A DNA stretch of 27,930 nt from a virus. The position numbers and the translations under genes are program-made. The notes under the pieces were generated by a model, which did no database searches, was not told the DNA's origin, and was given only the letters and a program-made list of their open reading frames with translations. The stretch covers positions 1-27,930 of IMG/VR virus record IMGVR_UViG_3300032046_000171; one strand, 5' to 3'. Every line of letters begins with the position of its first letter. Positions within the stretch are counted from its first letter, which is position 1. Of the stretch, positions 5,347 through 12,611 are shown piece by piece.

Positions 5347-6463
5347 GACCATCTTCTACCCTCCGACTGTGTGCTGGTCGAGAGAGTTCCAACGCCCTCA
5401 CCAAATCATGCGCCTCATGGCGCAAAGAGGATGGACTGTCTTCTGGGGTTCTCCGCGGCTGGAAGACAAGGAGCTGACCGAGCTCGAGAGGAACATCTTC
5501 CTTGTCCACGACTGGAGGCGGTGGCTGAAGTCCGTTGACTACCAGGTTGACGTCCTGTACTGGACGCATCCCAGGCAGGCGGAGTTTCCGGACCTCTCTA
5601 GGGTCGCGTGCCATGTGTCCTATTTCGAGTCACTTGATGAGTTTCCGGAATGGGATGCCCATGAGCCCTTAGCCCTATCAATGGCTGATGTGGTGTCTGT
5701 TGTGTCCGACTACCTGATGAGGAAACAGGCCAAGCGACATCCTCGCGTCTTCATGTCTCGAAACGCGGCGGATCCTTCGGCCTTCTCGGGCGGGGGCATC
5801 CAGATTCCAAGCGAGTACAGGAAGCTCGAGCGGCCCATCGCCGGCCTTGTGGGGGTCATCGCCCAGTGGATTGACCTCGAGATCCTCGAGGCGGTCTCCA
5901 AGGTTTGCACCGTCGTCCACGTAGGCACTATCTGGGGAGACACCCCAAAAGGCGAGATCCCCCCGTCTGTCCATCTTCTGGGGTACAAAGGCTACTCTGC
6001 CCTCGCCCCATACTACAAGGGGCTGGATGTGGGCCTTGTCCCGTTCAAGCTCTCTAAGATTGGCGTGGCGTCGTGTCCGATCAAGACCTACGAGTACCTG
6101 GCCGCTGGGCTTCCTGTCGTGTCTACGCCCCTTCCGGAGTCTCTGGTGCTGGCCCCCTTTGTCGTATGTGCCGAGAGGGGTTCCTTCCCCAGAGAGGTAT
6201 TGAAGGCCGCGAAGTCAAAGAACCCCTACGCTGCGCTGAACCGTGCTGCGTTTGCCAGCCAGAACTCCTGGTCCTCTCGAGTTGATGAGATCGAACGGCA
6301 GATCAAGATGGCGTGGGGGCCTCGACGCACGCTGGCCTCGCGGGCCGGCCTTCCGGAACCGCGGGAGCCGAAGACCCCTGTGGGGCGCGCCCCGGAACCG
6401 CCCGGACAACAGCGTGTCGGCCGGCGCGATCCCGCACTGCCGCGGCACAGGAGTCGAACGTGA
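5339..6463 (+). CDS. Glycosyltransferase, GT-B fold (GT4-like)
   Basis: A GT-B glycosyltransferase of 374 residues that would transfer a sugar from a nucleotide donor. The N-terminal domain has the acceptor-side motif FQRPHQIMRLMAQRGW (about 18-33). The C-terminal donor domain includes HLLGYKGYSALAPYYKGLDV, VGLVPFK and the nucleotide-sugar signature KTYEYLAAGLPVVSTPLPE. The TTG start at 5339 is supported by AAGGGAGG 8 nt upstream. The last 40-50 residues are Pro/Arg-rich (EPREPKTPVGRAPEPPGQQ) and probably disordered. The stop overlaps the next GTG by 4 nt. Donor and acceptor are unknown. Confidence 0.85.
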   Translation: MGKTIFYPPTVCWSREFQRPHQIMRLMAQRGWTVFWGSPRLEDKELTELERNIFLVHDWRRWLKSVDYQVDVLYWTHPRQAEFPDLSRVACHVSYFESLDEFPEWDAHEPLALSMADVVSVVSDYLMRKQAKRHPRVFMSRNAADPSAFSGGGIQIPSEYRKLERPIAGLVGVIAQWIDLEILEAVSKVCTVVHVGTIWGDTPKGEIPPSVHLLGYKGYSALAPYYKGLDVGLVPFKLSKIGVASCPIKTYEYLAAGLPVVSTPLPESLVLAPFVVCAERGSFPREVLKAAKSKNPYAALNRAAFASQNSWSSRVDEIERQIKMAWGPRRTLASRAGLPEPREPKTPVGRAPEPPGQQRVGRRDPALPRHRSRT

Positions 6464-7377
6464 AGCTGCAAATCCTCTCTACGGGCAGCGGCCCCTACGG
6501 CGCCATCCACCGCGCCCACATGGCGCCCGTCATTGCCGCCCTGGGGGACAGTGAGATCTTCTGGGACCCCTCTCGTAGAGTCGGCGGGGGGTACAACCAG
6601 CCCCTAAAAGGGTTCCTCACTTTTGCTCTAGGGTGGGAGGAGGGACCGGCTGACGTCTTCATGCCACACGGCATCGCGGACAAGAACCTCCGCAATGCCT
6701 GGAACATTCAGGGGTTCCGCCAGGCTATCGTTTCCGGCCCTGCGTGGGCGAAGAAGCTCGTCTCCCAGCACAGGGCTTGGGACACGATCTTTATCGGCGG
6801 GTACCCGTTCCTCGATCCTGTGTTTGAGAACTGGCCTGTCGCGGCGGGCTCCGTCGTTTGGGCGCCAACGCACTCCAACTCGGCAGTAGACCTCGATGCG
6901 GCCTCCGCCGCGATCCAGGGGGCGATGGCTGGACTTCCTTCTTTGCTGTTGGTCGTCTCTAAGCATCCTTACGACCAGGGAGCGGGCGGAGAGTACGGCA
7001 TGTCTGCCCGGCAAATGGCCGCGGCGAAGGTAGTCATTGCGGACATCGGCTCCACGGCCTACGAGGCAATGGCCCTCGGGAAGCCGGTTGTGTTTCTGGA
7101 CTTCATGCACGCCGATGGGCAACTCAGTTGGTGGCCGGGCTCGTTTGAGGAGCAGATCTACGCCGAGAAGATTGGGCGCCACGTGGGCAGGCCGGAAGAT
7201 CTCGCCCCTGCTCTGGCCGATGCGGTCGAGCTCGGACCTACCCCCCACGAGGTTGAGTTCATCGAGCAGATCTTCCCCGCCGCATTGCGCGGCGTCTCGG
7301 GGAAGGTCGTTGCAGACAGACTACGCCAACTATGGGAAGCGAAGACGGCCTCCCGCTATTGGTGCGGTGCGGGGTGA
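6460..7377 (+). CDS. Glycosyl/glycerophosphotransferase-like protein (GT-B, TagB/TagF-like)
   Basis: A protein of 305 residues starting at GTG 6460 (VKLQILSTGSGPYGAI), with ACAGGAG upstream and a GTGA overlap with the previous gene. An open extension back to 6313 is a shadow inside the previous gene. PHGIADKNLRNAWNI and the later VVIADIGSTAYEAMALGKPVV match the HG...K and D-x-x-S-x-x-x-E pattern of CDP-glycerol glycerophosphotransferases and related GT-B enzymes. VVSKHPYDQ is also typical. The protein is shorter than TagF and may use another donor. It belongs to the coupled glycan operon. Confidence 0.78.
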   Translation: MKLQILSTGSGPYGAIHRAHMAPVIAALGDSEIFWDPSRRVGGGYNQPLKGFLTFALGWEEGPADVFMPHGIADKNLRNAWNIQGFRQAIVSGPAWAKKLVSQHRAWDTIFIGGYPFLDPVFENWPVAAGSVVWAPTHSNSAVDLDAASAAIQGAMAGLPSLLLVVSKHPYDQGAGGEYGMSARQMAAAKVVIADIGSTAYEAMALGKPVVFLDFMHADGQLSWWPGSFEEQIYAEKIGRHVGRPEDLAPALADAVELGPTPHEVEFIEQIFPAALRGVSGKVVADRLRQLWEAKTASRYWCGAG

Positions 7378-8159
7378 TGATGAAAACTGATCTGGTCATT
7401 GCCGCGGCGCGCGATGCCCGCTCTCTGGCCCTGTGCGCGAGGGGCGTCGCCTGGTCTAACCTCTCGCAGGTCGACCGAGTGGTCGTTCTCGTCAACAACG
7501 CAGACGGCACAAACGCCACGATGGACGTGCGACGAAGCGCCGTCGTGCTGAGTCTCGAGCACGGCTGGGATGTTATCGAGTACGCGGGTGATGGTGCCTG
7601 CGGGGACGCCTTGGCGTGGTATGTGCGGGGGGCGCCGGCGCAGGGCTTCGTGAAGATCGACTCGGATATGTTCCCCATTCACAGAGGATGGGTTGGCGGC
7701 CTCTTACGCGAACTGCGTAACGCAGAACTGGTAAGCGGCATGACCAATGCCAACTGGCATTGCTCTGGCGAGTTCATGCGCGCGCTGGACCGCGATCCAT
7801 CCCCTCTCCTGTACAAGGATGCTGCGCGCAACATGGAGATCTGGCTTGAAACGCTCTCTCAATGGCAGAAGGTGACAGAAAAGGGTACTTTCCGCGATTT
7901 CTATGTCGAGACCCCGGAGTGGATCTCCGGCAATGCTTTCGCGTTCAGTCGAGGCTGGTTCGACTCGATCCCGCCTGAAGCCTGGGCGGGGAAGATGGAC
8001 GAGGCGGTCATCAACCTGCCGGCAGGCCGACGCGCGCCCGTTCCCGTGATCGGGGAGTCCCTTCTCTTGCACTGGGGGTATGGGCCCGCGACGAGGCAAC
8101 TGGAACCGATGTGGAATGACGCTTCAGAAAGACTGCTCAAACTGTGGGGTGAAACGTGA
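7377..8159 (+). CDS. Glycosyltransferase with DxD motif (GT-A, GT2-like)
   Basis: A protein of 260 residues starting MMKTDLVIAAARDARS. The ATG at 7377 overlaps the previous stop (TGATGATG), and a second ATG follows directly. The N-terminal strand-helix pattern with VVVLVNNAD, then DALAWY and VKIDSDMFPIHRGW (metal-binding DSD, about residues 93-95), is the layout of an inverting GT-A transferase. Later NAFAFSRGWF and HWGYGPATR would form the acceptor side. Exact family and sugar are not clear. It overlaps the following GTG by 4 nt. Confidence 0.75.
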   Translation: MMKTDLVIAAARDARSLALCARGVAWSNLSQVDRVVVLVNNADGTNATMDVRRSAVVLSLEHGWDVIEYAGDGACGDALAWYVRGAPAQGFVKIDSDMFPIHRGWVGGLLRELRNAELVSGMTNANWHCSGEFMRALDRDPSPLLYKDAARNMEIWLETLSQWQKVTEKGTFRDFYVETPEWISGNAFAFSRGWFDSIPPEAWAGKMDEAVINLPAGRRAPVPVIGESLLLHWGYGPATRQLEPMWNDASERLLKLWGET

Positions 8160-9247
8160 GACAACTGACCGCGGTGATTATCCCCGCGAGGGGAGACGGC
8201 GAAAGGATCCGCGCACTGAGGGCAGACGGGAACAAACTCCTGCTCCCGTGGGGCAAAGGATATGTAGTCGACGCCTTGCTGGATACGTTCAGCGCAACGC
8301 CGGACGAGATCGTGATTGTCACTTTGCCGCAGCACCTTGATGAGCTGGCAAAGGTCGTTGGGGACAGAGCGTCTATTGTTTCTCATCCTCGTGAAGAACG
8401 TGACTCGCCCGTTCTCTCCTTGGCTGTCGGGCTCGAGCGCCTGTCTGCCCTCCCGGGCAACGCGAGCGTCGCGGTCCTCTTCTCAGACACGATCCTTGCG
8501 AGAGCGGTTCCGCTGACATCACAACAGCCGGAGGCCGACGTCGCCTTCGTCAAGGACGGCTTTCGTTATCAGGTGTGGCGCGGCATGGACTATCTAGCAG
8601 GGGCGCAACGGTGGTCCTACCCGCTCGGTGAGCATAAGCCAGCCTTGGCGGCAATCGGAATCTACCGGGCACCTCTTACTCACTGGTCGAAGATCGTATT
8701 GCCAGATAAGTGTACTGGTCTAGGCGACATGGACTGGTGGGCGTTCTACCCCAGGGAGGTTCCAGTCGACTCGTGGCATGACGCGGGAACGGTCGAGTCT
8801 TACTCGGAGTCTTGCCGCCGCAGCGGGCATGTGGAGTGGGAAACGGGTCGTCAGATGCAGCGGCGCTTTCGGCGTTGGGCGGCAGATCGCTATCTGCCGT
8901 GGGCAACAACCTTGAGGGAGGTCGCTTCCTACGATGCGGTGAGGGCCACAAAGATCGGGGGGGTCGAACTGTTCCCGCTCGGGGGTTCCGGCATGATGGA
9001 GGCAATGGAAGGGAACAAGAGAACGTGGACCCCCATCCGCAGCGCAAGGCTCCGCTTCAGCGAGATCGGCATGGAGAACGAAGACTCTCTGGATGTCTCC
9101 ATCCGTTCGGTTATGCTTGACCCTGGCGGCAAGCGGATCGGGGAGGTCTCCGATGTTCGTTTTGTACCCGTCCGTCGAGGGGAGACTCTGTACCGGGCGC
9201 GAAGCGGGGAGAAGGTCTATGCGGTACAGCGCAAGGAGGCTGAGTGA
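8156..9247 (+). CDS. Sugar nucleotidyltransferase-like protein with C-terminal extension
   Basis: A protein of 363 residues, GTG start at 8156. The first part has the NTP-transferase signature AVIIPARGDGERIRAL and NKLLLPWGK, the region VAVLFSDT, and DSWHDAGTVESYSE, which resembles the W-D-x-G-T motif of NDP-sugar pyrophosphorylases. It would activate a sugar phosphate to an NDP-sugar. Residues from about 220 to the end form a further, unrecognised domain (GGVELFPLGGSGMMEA, TWTPIRSARLRFSEIG). The gene is linked by GTGA overlaps to both neighbours, which fits supply of a donor to the transferases upstream. Confidence 0.75.
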   Translation: MRQLTAVIIPARGDGERIRALRADGNKLLLPWGKGYVVDALLDTFSATPDEIVIVTLPQHLDELAKVVGDRASIVSHPREERDSPVLSLAVGLERLSALPGNASVAVLFSDTILARAVPLTSQQPEADVAFVKDGFRYQVWRGMDYLAGAQRWSYPLGEHKPALAAIGIYRAPLTHWSKIVLPDKCTGLGDMDWWAFYPREVPVDSWHDAGTVESYSESCRRSGHVEWETGRQMQRRFRRWAADRYLPWATTLREVASYDAVRATKIGGVELFPLGGSGMMEAMEGNKRTWTPIRSARLRFSEIGMENEDSLDVSIRSVMLDPGGKRIGEVSDVRFVPVRRGETLYRARSGEKVYAVQRKEAE

Positions 9248-10347
9248 GAGCGTTGCTCATAGCGGGAACCAGGCCGGAGATCGTCAAGCTCTACCCCGTG
9301 TACCTGGAGTTGATCGCCCGGGGGCACTCCTGCGAACTTGGTTGGTCTGGGCAACAGGCGGACCTGGGGCCGCAGACACTGAACGTCTTCGGGTGGAGGC
9401 CGCGGTTCGCGAACAACCGCCCGGACAGAACAGCCGCCAACCGCCTGGTTGATGTCACCTCGGGCGTCCTCGAGTGGGCCACCGCCGCCATCAGGGGGTA
9501 CGGGCCGGACGTCGTAATCGTTCAGGGGGACACTACGACGACGCTCGCCGGGGCTCTCGCCGCGTTCTACTCGAAAGCACAGTGTGCCCATGTCGAAGCT
9601 GGTTTACGCACACATAACCGATGGTCACCCTATCCGGAAGAGATGAACCGGGCCCTCGTCGACCGGCTCTGCGACATCCTGATTCCTCCTACGGAGGAGG
9701 CGAGATCAAGGCTCGAGCAGGAGGGGCTCCTCCCGTCAGCGCCTGCTGGGAACACGGAGCTCGACGCGGTGCGGATCATCCTCCAGCGCCGGGCCCTCCG
9801 CGAGGTCGGGGAAGGGCCCGTGCTTATCACGGTGCATCGCCGGGAGAACGCCGGGCGCGGAGCGGAGGAGGTTGCCAGGGCGGTTGACCTCCTAGCGGAA
9901 GCATCCCCCGAGAGGCGGTTTCTGGCGGTGCGCCACCCCAATGCGGGCCATAATGCGGGCCATTGTGGCCCGTTCGACGCCTTGAATCGGGACAACCTGA
10001 AGGTCGTCCCCCCCATGCCGTTTGACGCCTTCGTGGCCGTCCTTTATCACTCCCCGCTGGTCATCACCGACTCGGGGGGGATCCAGGAGTCGGCGGCGTA
10101 CCTTCACGTCCCGCTTATCGTCTGCCGAGAGTCCACGGAGCGTCCAGAGGGGGTCCAGGCGGGTTGCGCCTGGTTGGTGCCGCCAGAGTCCGGGGCTCTG
10201 GCCAGAGCCGCCCTGAGCCTGCTTCGAGAAGACTCCCCAGAACGCGCCGCCATGAAGGCGGCTTCTTGCCCCTATGGGGACGGATACGCCGCAGTTGGGG
10301 TAGTTAGCATCTTAGAAAGAGAGGTTCGTGTCCCCGTAGCGCGCTAA
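9244..10347 (+). CDS. wecB: UDP-N-acetylglucosamine 2-epimerase (WecB family)
   Basis: A protein of 367 residues that would interconvert UDP-GlcNAc and UDP-ManNAc in the cytoplasm. Family motifs appear in order: GTRPEIVKLYP (8-18), VQGDTTTTLA (93-102), HVEAGLRT (116-123), PEEMNR (131-136), GNTELDAV (about 169-176), HRREN (208-212) and TDSGGIQESA followed by RESTERPEG. All catalytic regions are present and the length is normal. The GTG at 9244 overlaps the previous stop. A tandem 12-bp duplication (9940-9951 and 9952-9963) adds a second Asn-Ala-Gly-His near the substrate loop. It is the last gene of the glycan operon, directly before a terminator. Confidence 0.92.
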   Translation: MRALLIAGTRPEIVKLYPVYLELIARGHSCELGWSGQQADLGPQTLNVFGWRPRFANNRPDRTAANRLVDVTSGVLEWATAAIRGYGPDVVIVQGDTTTTLAGALAAFYSKAQCAHVEAGLRTHNRWSPYPEEMNRALVDRLCDILIPPTEEARSRLEQEGLLPSAPAGNTELDAVRIILQRRALREVGEGPVLITVHRRENAGRGAEEVARAVDLLAEASPERRFLAVRHPNAGHNAGHCGPFDALNRDNLKVVPPMPFDAFVAVLYHSPLVITDSGGIQESAAYLHVPLIVCRESTERPEGVQAGCAWLVPPESGALARAALSLLREDSPERAAMKAASCPYGDGYAAVGVVSILEREVRVPVAR

Positions 10348-10358
10348 CCGGCAAACGA

Positions 10359-10398
10359 GAAGGCCCCCCGAAATGAGGAACGGGGAGCCTTCTTGTTG
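10359..10398 (+). terminator. Intrinsic terminator of the glycan operon
   Basis: A 12-position stem (GAAGGCCCCCCG / CGGGGAGCCTTC) with a single mismatch closes a 10-nt loop and is followed by TTGTTGTAT. It lies 12 nt after the epimerase stop. The stem is strong and the tail moderately U-rich. Confidence 0.8.
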
Positions 10399-10424
10399 TA
10401 TCTGGCGGAGTTTTGCAGTAGAAT
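10396..10424 (+). promoter_or_regulatory. Sigma70-like promoter
   Basis: TTGTAT (10396-10401), a 17-nt spacer and TAGAAT (10419-10424) fit a host sigma70 promoter well. It starts in the terminator tail and points at the ubiquitin-like gene, whose ATG is at 10470 behind a GGAGGGG site. This promoter differs from the TTGCCG-N19-TACATT class, suggesting separate control of this two-gene unit. Confidence 0.6.
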
Positions 10425-10469
10425 CAGTTCAGCCGCCAGGCAGGTCTCTCAGGGCGGCTGGAGGGGACC

Positions 10470-10691
10470 ATGGTGAACGTGCGCGCGGTGTTGCCAACGC
10501 CCAGGGGGCACGCAGTTCGGACCGACGTCACCCCGCAGCGGGTAATCAACGCCTTTCGGCACTTCGGCTACGCGCCGCCCAAGATGTTCATCAGAGATGA
10601 CGAAGAAAGGATGCGGAGAGTGTCAGATCCTAAAGCGCTTGATGAGGGACAGACCGTCTACTTTGTCTTCCCTCTTGCAGGCGGCTGCTGA
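10470..10691 (+). CDS. Ubiquitin-like / ThiS-MoaD-like beta-grasp protein ending in Gly-Gly-Cys
   Basis: A protein of 73 residues starting MVNVRAVLPTPRGHAV, with GGAGGGGACC before the ATG. The pattern is two strands, a helix (PQRVINAFRHFGYA), strands (KMFIRDDEERMRRV), then ALDEGQTVYFVFPLAGGC. The final block matches the L-x-D/E-G-D/Q-x-V...-AGG end of MoaD/ThiS sulfur carriers and ubiquitin-like modifiers, with Gly-Gly at 71-72 and one extra residue, Cys73. In such families the Gly-Gly end is adenylated and either thiolated or conjugated. No E1-like enzyme or JAB peptidase is seen in the window. The fold is inferred from pattern alone. Confidence 0.6.
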   Translation: MVNVRAVLPTPRGHAVRTDVTPQRVINAFRHFGYAPPKMFIRDDEERMRRVSDPKALDEGQTVYFVFPLAGGC

Positions 10692-11187
10692 CCAAAGAGT
10701 CTACGCGGTCGAGGTGCTTGGGGAAGACAGGGTGTCCTTCTTCGAGCGCGAGGGGTTCTTGGCTGTTCAGGGCTCTAACGGTCGTGTCTACTACGTGTTC
10801 GACCGTGTCGCGGAGAAGTACCTTCTCTCCCAGCGGGCGCCACACCGCAATACCAGCAAGTGCCCTCCCGAGATTCGCTTTGTCGATCGCTATCCATACT
10901 GGTTTGAGGAGAGCTCGGATTGGGTCATCTGGGGCTGGGACAAGGATCTAGCGGAGCGCAAGGTTCTCGAGGAACACTTCTGGATGCTCCACTCGTTCAA
11001 CCTGCCGCGTCTCGACGAACTCGTTGGCCTCGTGCTCGAGATCGAAGACGACGTGGATGACGTTCTGTCTCGCGCGTGCGATCCGCTGGCGCGCCCCCCG
11101 CACTACTCGGAGGCGACAGAAGCCATGCTGGCCCGCATTGGGGCTGCGCTGGACTATGACGCTTACTCTGTCCTGGACTCCCTGTAG
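10675..11187 (+). CDS. Unknown protein coupled to the ubiquitin-like gene
   Basis: From a TTG at 10675 the product is about 170 residues. The frame is open from 10597, with ATGs at 10597 and 10642, but none of these starts has a good ribosome binding site and the upstream part overlaps the Gly-Gly protein gene. The body has a strand-rich N-terminus (YAVEVLGEDRVSFFE, VQGSNGRVYYVFDR), a Trp/Tyr-rich centre (YPYWFEESSDWVIWGWDKD) and an acidic C-terminal helix region (VLEIEDDVDDVLSR). No family is recognised. Its 3' end overlaps the convergent sigma-like gene by about 190 nt. Its position suggests a partner or target of the ubiquitin-like protein. Confidence 0.6.
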   Translation: MQAAADQRVYAVEVLGEDRVSFFEREGFLAVQGSNGRVYYVFDRVAEKYLLSQRAPHRNTSKCPPEIRFVDRYPYWFEESSDWVIWGWDKDLAERKVLEEHFWMLHSFNLPRLDELVGLVLEIEDDVDDVLSRACDPLARPPHYSEATEAMLARIGAALDYDAYSVLDSL

Positions 11188-11887
11188 GACAGATCGCATC
11201 ACGCAGCCCCTCCAGTTCTTCCGTCGAGCAGCATTCCTTCAGGTAGGCGATCGCGAGCAGCCAGGCCTCTTCTCGTTCCACGCGCTCGCGGTCCGAAGTT
11301 GCCCCTACGTAAGCGCGAATCGCTCGAGCGTGGTCCCCCGGAAGCCCGTCCACGATCTCCCAGAGCCTCTCCCGGGCCACTGTGCCCTCTACGCTGTTTC
11401 CGCCTTCGTCTAGGGGCCGGCCGGCGGGCGCGTCCTCGTCGTACTTCTCCTGGAGGATCCCGTGAAGGTGACGGGCCTTTTGGGACTGGAGAGAGCGGAC
11501 CTCTGTTGCGACTGCGTGCCCCATCAGAAGGTTTGCCCACGATGAGAATCGAACAGTCTTCCCCTCCAGCTCTTTGCAGGGGCGGGAAGGGTCAAAGGTC
11601 TTGATCGCCCTCCATAGCGCCACAGACATCACGCACGCGGCCTCGTCCAGAGAGATCTCCCATGAACAAGGCTTGCGTGCATTTTCTCGTTGGGGGCGCG
11701 CCCCGCCGTAAGGGGCGGAGAGTTTCCGGGCGAACTTCATCATGCGTCGCGCGTTGTGGCAGTAGAGCTTGGCGACGGCATCCTCATCTCCCGCGGCTGC
11801 TTTGGCGGCCAGGTAGGCCTCCTCCCCTGGCGACAGAAGGGGATACCTCGTACAGAGGCCCTCAAGGCCGGCAAACACTGATTTCAT
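10997..11887 (-). CDS. Divergent sigma factor-like protein (sigma70 family)
   Basis: A leftward protein of 296 residues starting MKSVFAGLEGLCTRYP; AAGGAG lies 9 nt before the ATG at 11887. LLSPGEEAYLAAKAAAGDED and AVAKLYCHNARRMMKFARKL match sigma regions 1.2 and 2.1. ISLDEAACVMSVALWRAIKT, FDPSR and VRFSSWANLLMGHAV match regions 2.2-2.4, including the FDP and F-S-[ST]-[WY]-A hallmarks. LWEIVDGLPGDHARAIRAY resembles the start of region 4, but the helix-turn-helix is weak. The last 65 residues are low-complexity Pro/Arg/Ser and overlap the convergent gene. A one-base indel near 11200 would end the protein at 11199 instead. It would direct RNA polymerase to phage promoters. Confidence 0.72.
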   Translation of the reverse strand: MKSVFAGLEGLCTRYPLLSPGEEAYLAAKAAAGDEDAVAKLYCHNARRMMKFARKLSAPYGGARPQRENARKPCSWEISLDEAACVMSVALWRAIKTFDPSRPCKELEGKTVRFSSWANLLMGHAVATEVRSLQSQKARHLHGILQEKYDEDAPAGRPLDEGGNSVEGTVARERLWEIVDGLPGDHARAIRAYVGATSDRERVEREEAWLLAIAYLKECCSTEELEGLRDAICPTGSPGQSKRHSPAQPQCGPAWLLSPPSSAGGAPADRTRETERHPRRLRSRARGQRVRRDAAG

Positions 11888-11921
11888 GGCTAGTTGCTCC
11901 TTGGCGTAACCTTGTATTGCT

Positions 11922-12326
11922 ATGGTGGAGACAGATGAGGCGGTGCGTTTCGACCAACTGACAGCCGAACTTGCGGCTATGTCGGCCAGTGTTACAGCTC
12001 GACGCAGGTTGCTGGAGAGCCTAGTGCGCGAGCTGAAACCGGACGTTGCAACAGCCCGAGCGGCAGATCTGCTGATCCGCGAGGCGGATGATCTCGAGCT
12101 CGGCCGACGGGCGCATACCGTGGCCCTCCAGATCGAATCGGAGCTAGATAGACTGGATCCTGATACTGGGCTCCTTCTTCGTCTAATCCTCCTTAGAAGC
12201 GTACTCGAACACCCGGTCAATCCGGCAGAAAACCCGGCCATCTTGAAGGCCTTGTCCGACGCCGGCAAGGTGTTTGGCGGCGGGCAGAACCGCGGCCCGG
12301 TCGCCCCCACGGAGGTAGAGGTCTGA
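11922..12326 (+). CDS. Hypothetical helical protein
   Basis: A protein of 134 residues from an ATG at 11922 (MVETDEAVRFDQLTAE). No Shine-Dalgarno site is visible; an in-frame GTG at 11943 has GGAG 12 nt upstream and may be the true start. The protein is mostly helical and charged (SVTARRRLLESLVREL, ADDLELGRRAHTVALQ, TGLLLRLILLRSVLEH) with a Gly/Pro tail, so a coiled-coil or small DNA-packaging adaptor is conceivable. No family is recognised. It is divergent from the sigma-like gene with only 34 nt between them. It overlaps the next gene by 1 base within TGATG. Confidence 0.65.
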   Translation: MVETDEAVRFDQLTAELAAMSASVTARRRLLESLVRELKPDVATARAADLLIREADDLELGRRAHTVALQIESELDRLDPDTGLLLRLILLRSVLEHPVNPAENPAILKALSDAGKVFGGGQNRGPVAPTEVEV

Positions 12327-12532
12327 TGAAGTGCGCTGCGTGCGGCAAGGACTTGGAGTTTCTCCGCTCCGAACTGAAGTGGCGCAGCACGTCGGAAGAC
12401 ATCTATCAGTGTCGGGGCTGCAAGAAGGTCCTGAAGTTCCCCGGCGGCGGCCGCGATGAGTTCTTCTCCGGCATCCCTGAGCCGAAAGGCCAGGCCGCCG
12501 TGATGAGGAAACTGTCTCGTCCGCAGCCATAA
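12326..12532 (+). CDS. Small zinc-ribbon protein
   Basis: A protein of 68 residues starting MKCAACGKDLEFLRSE. Two CxxC pairs (C3-C6 and C29-C32, the latter in YQCRGCKKVLKF) make a compact zinc ribbon. The C-terminal third is polar. GGAGG lies about 11 nt before the ATG, and the start overlaps the previous stop. Such proteins often bind nucleic acid or stabilise complexes; the specific role is unknown. Confidence 0.75.
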   Translation: MKCAACGKDLEFLRSELKWRSTSEDIYQCRGCKKVLKFPGGGRDEFFSGIPEPKGQAAVMRKLSRPQP

Positions 12533-12611
12533 CATATCCGGAGGGGCTGCCGGTTTCACAGCCAGTCGGGATTCCGCGTAAACCAACCCCATCTGGCAGG
12601 AGTCCGCAACC

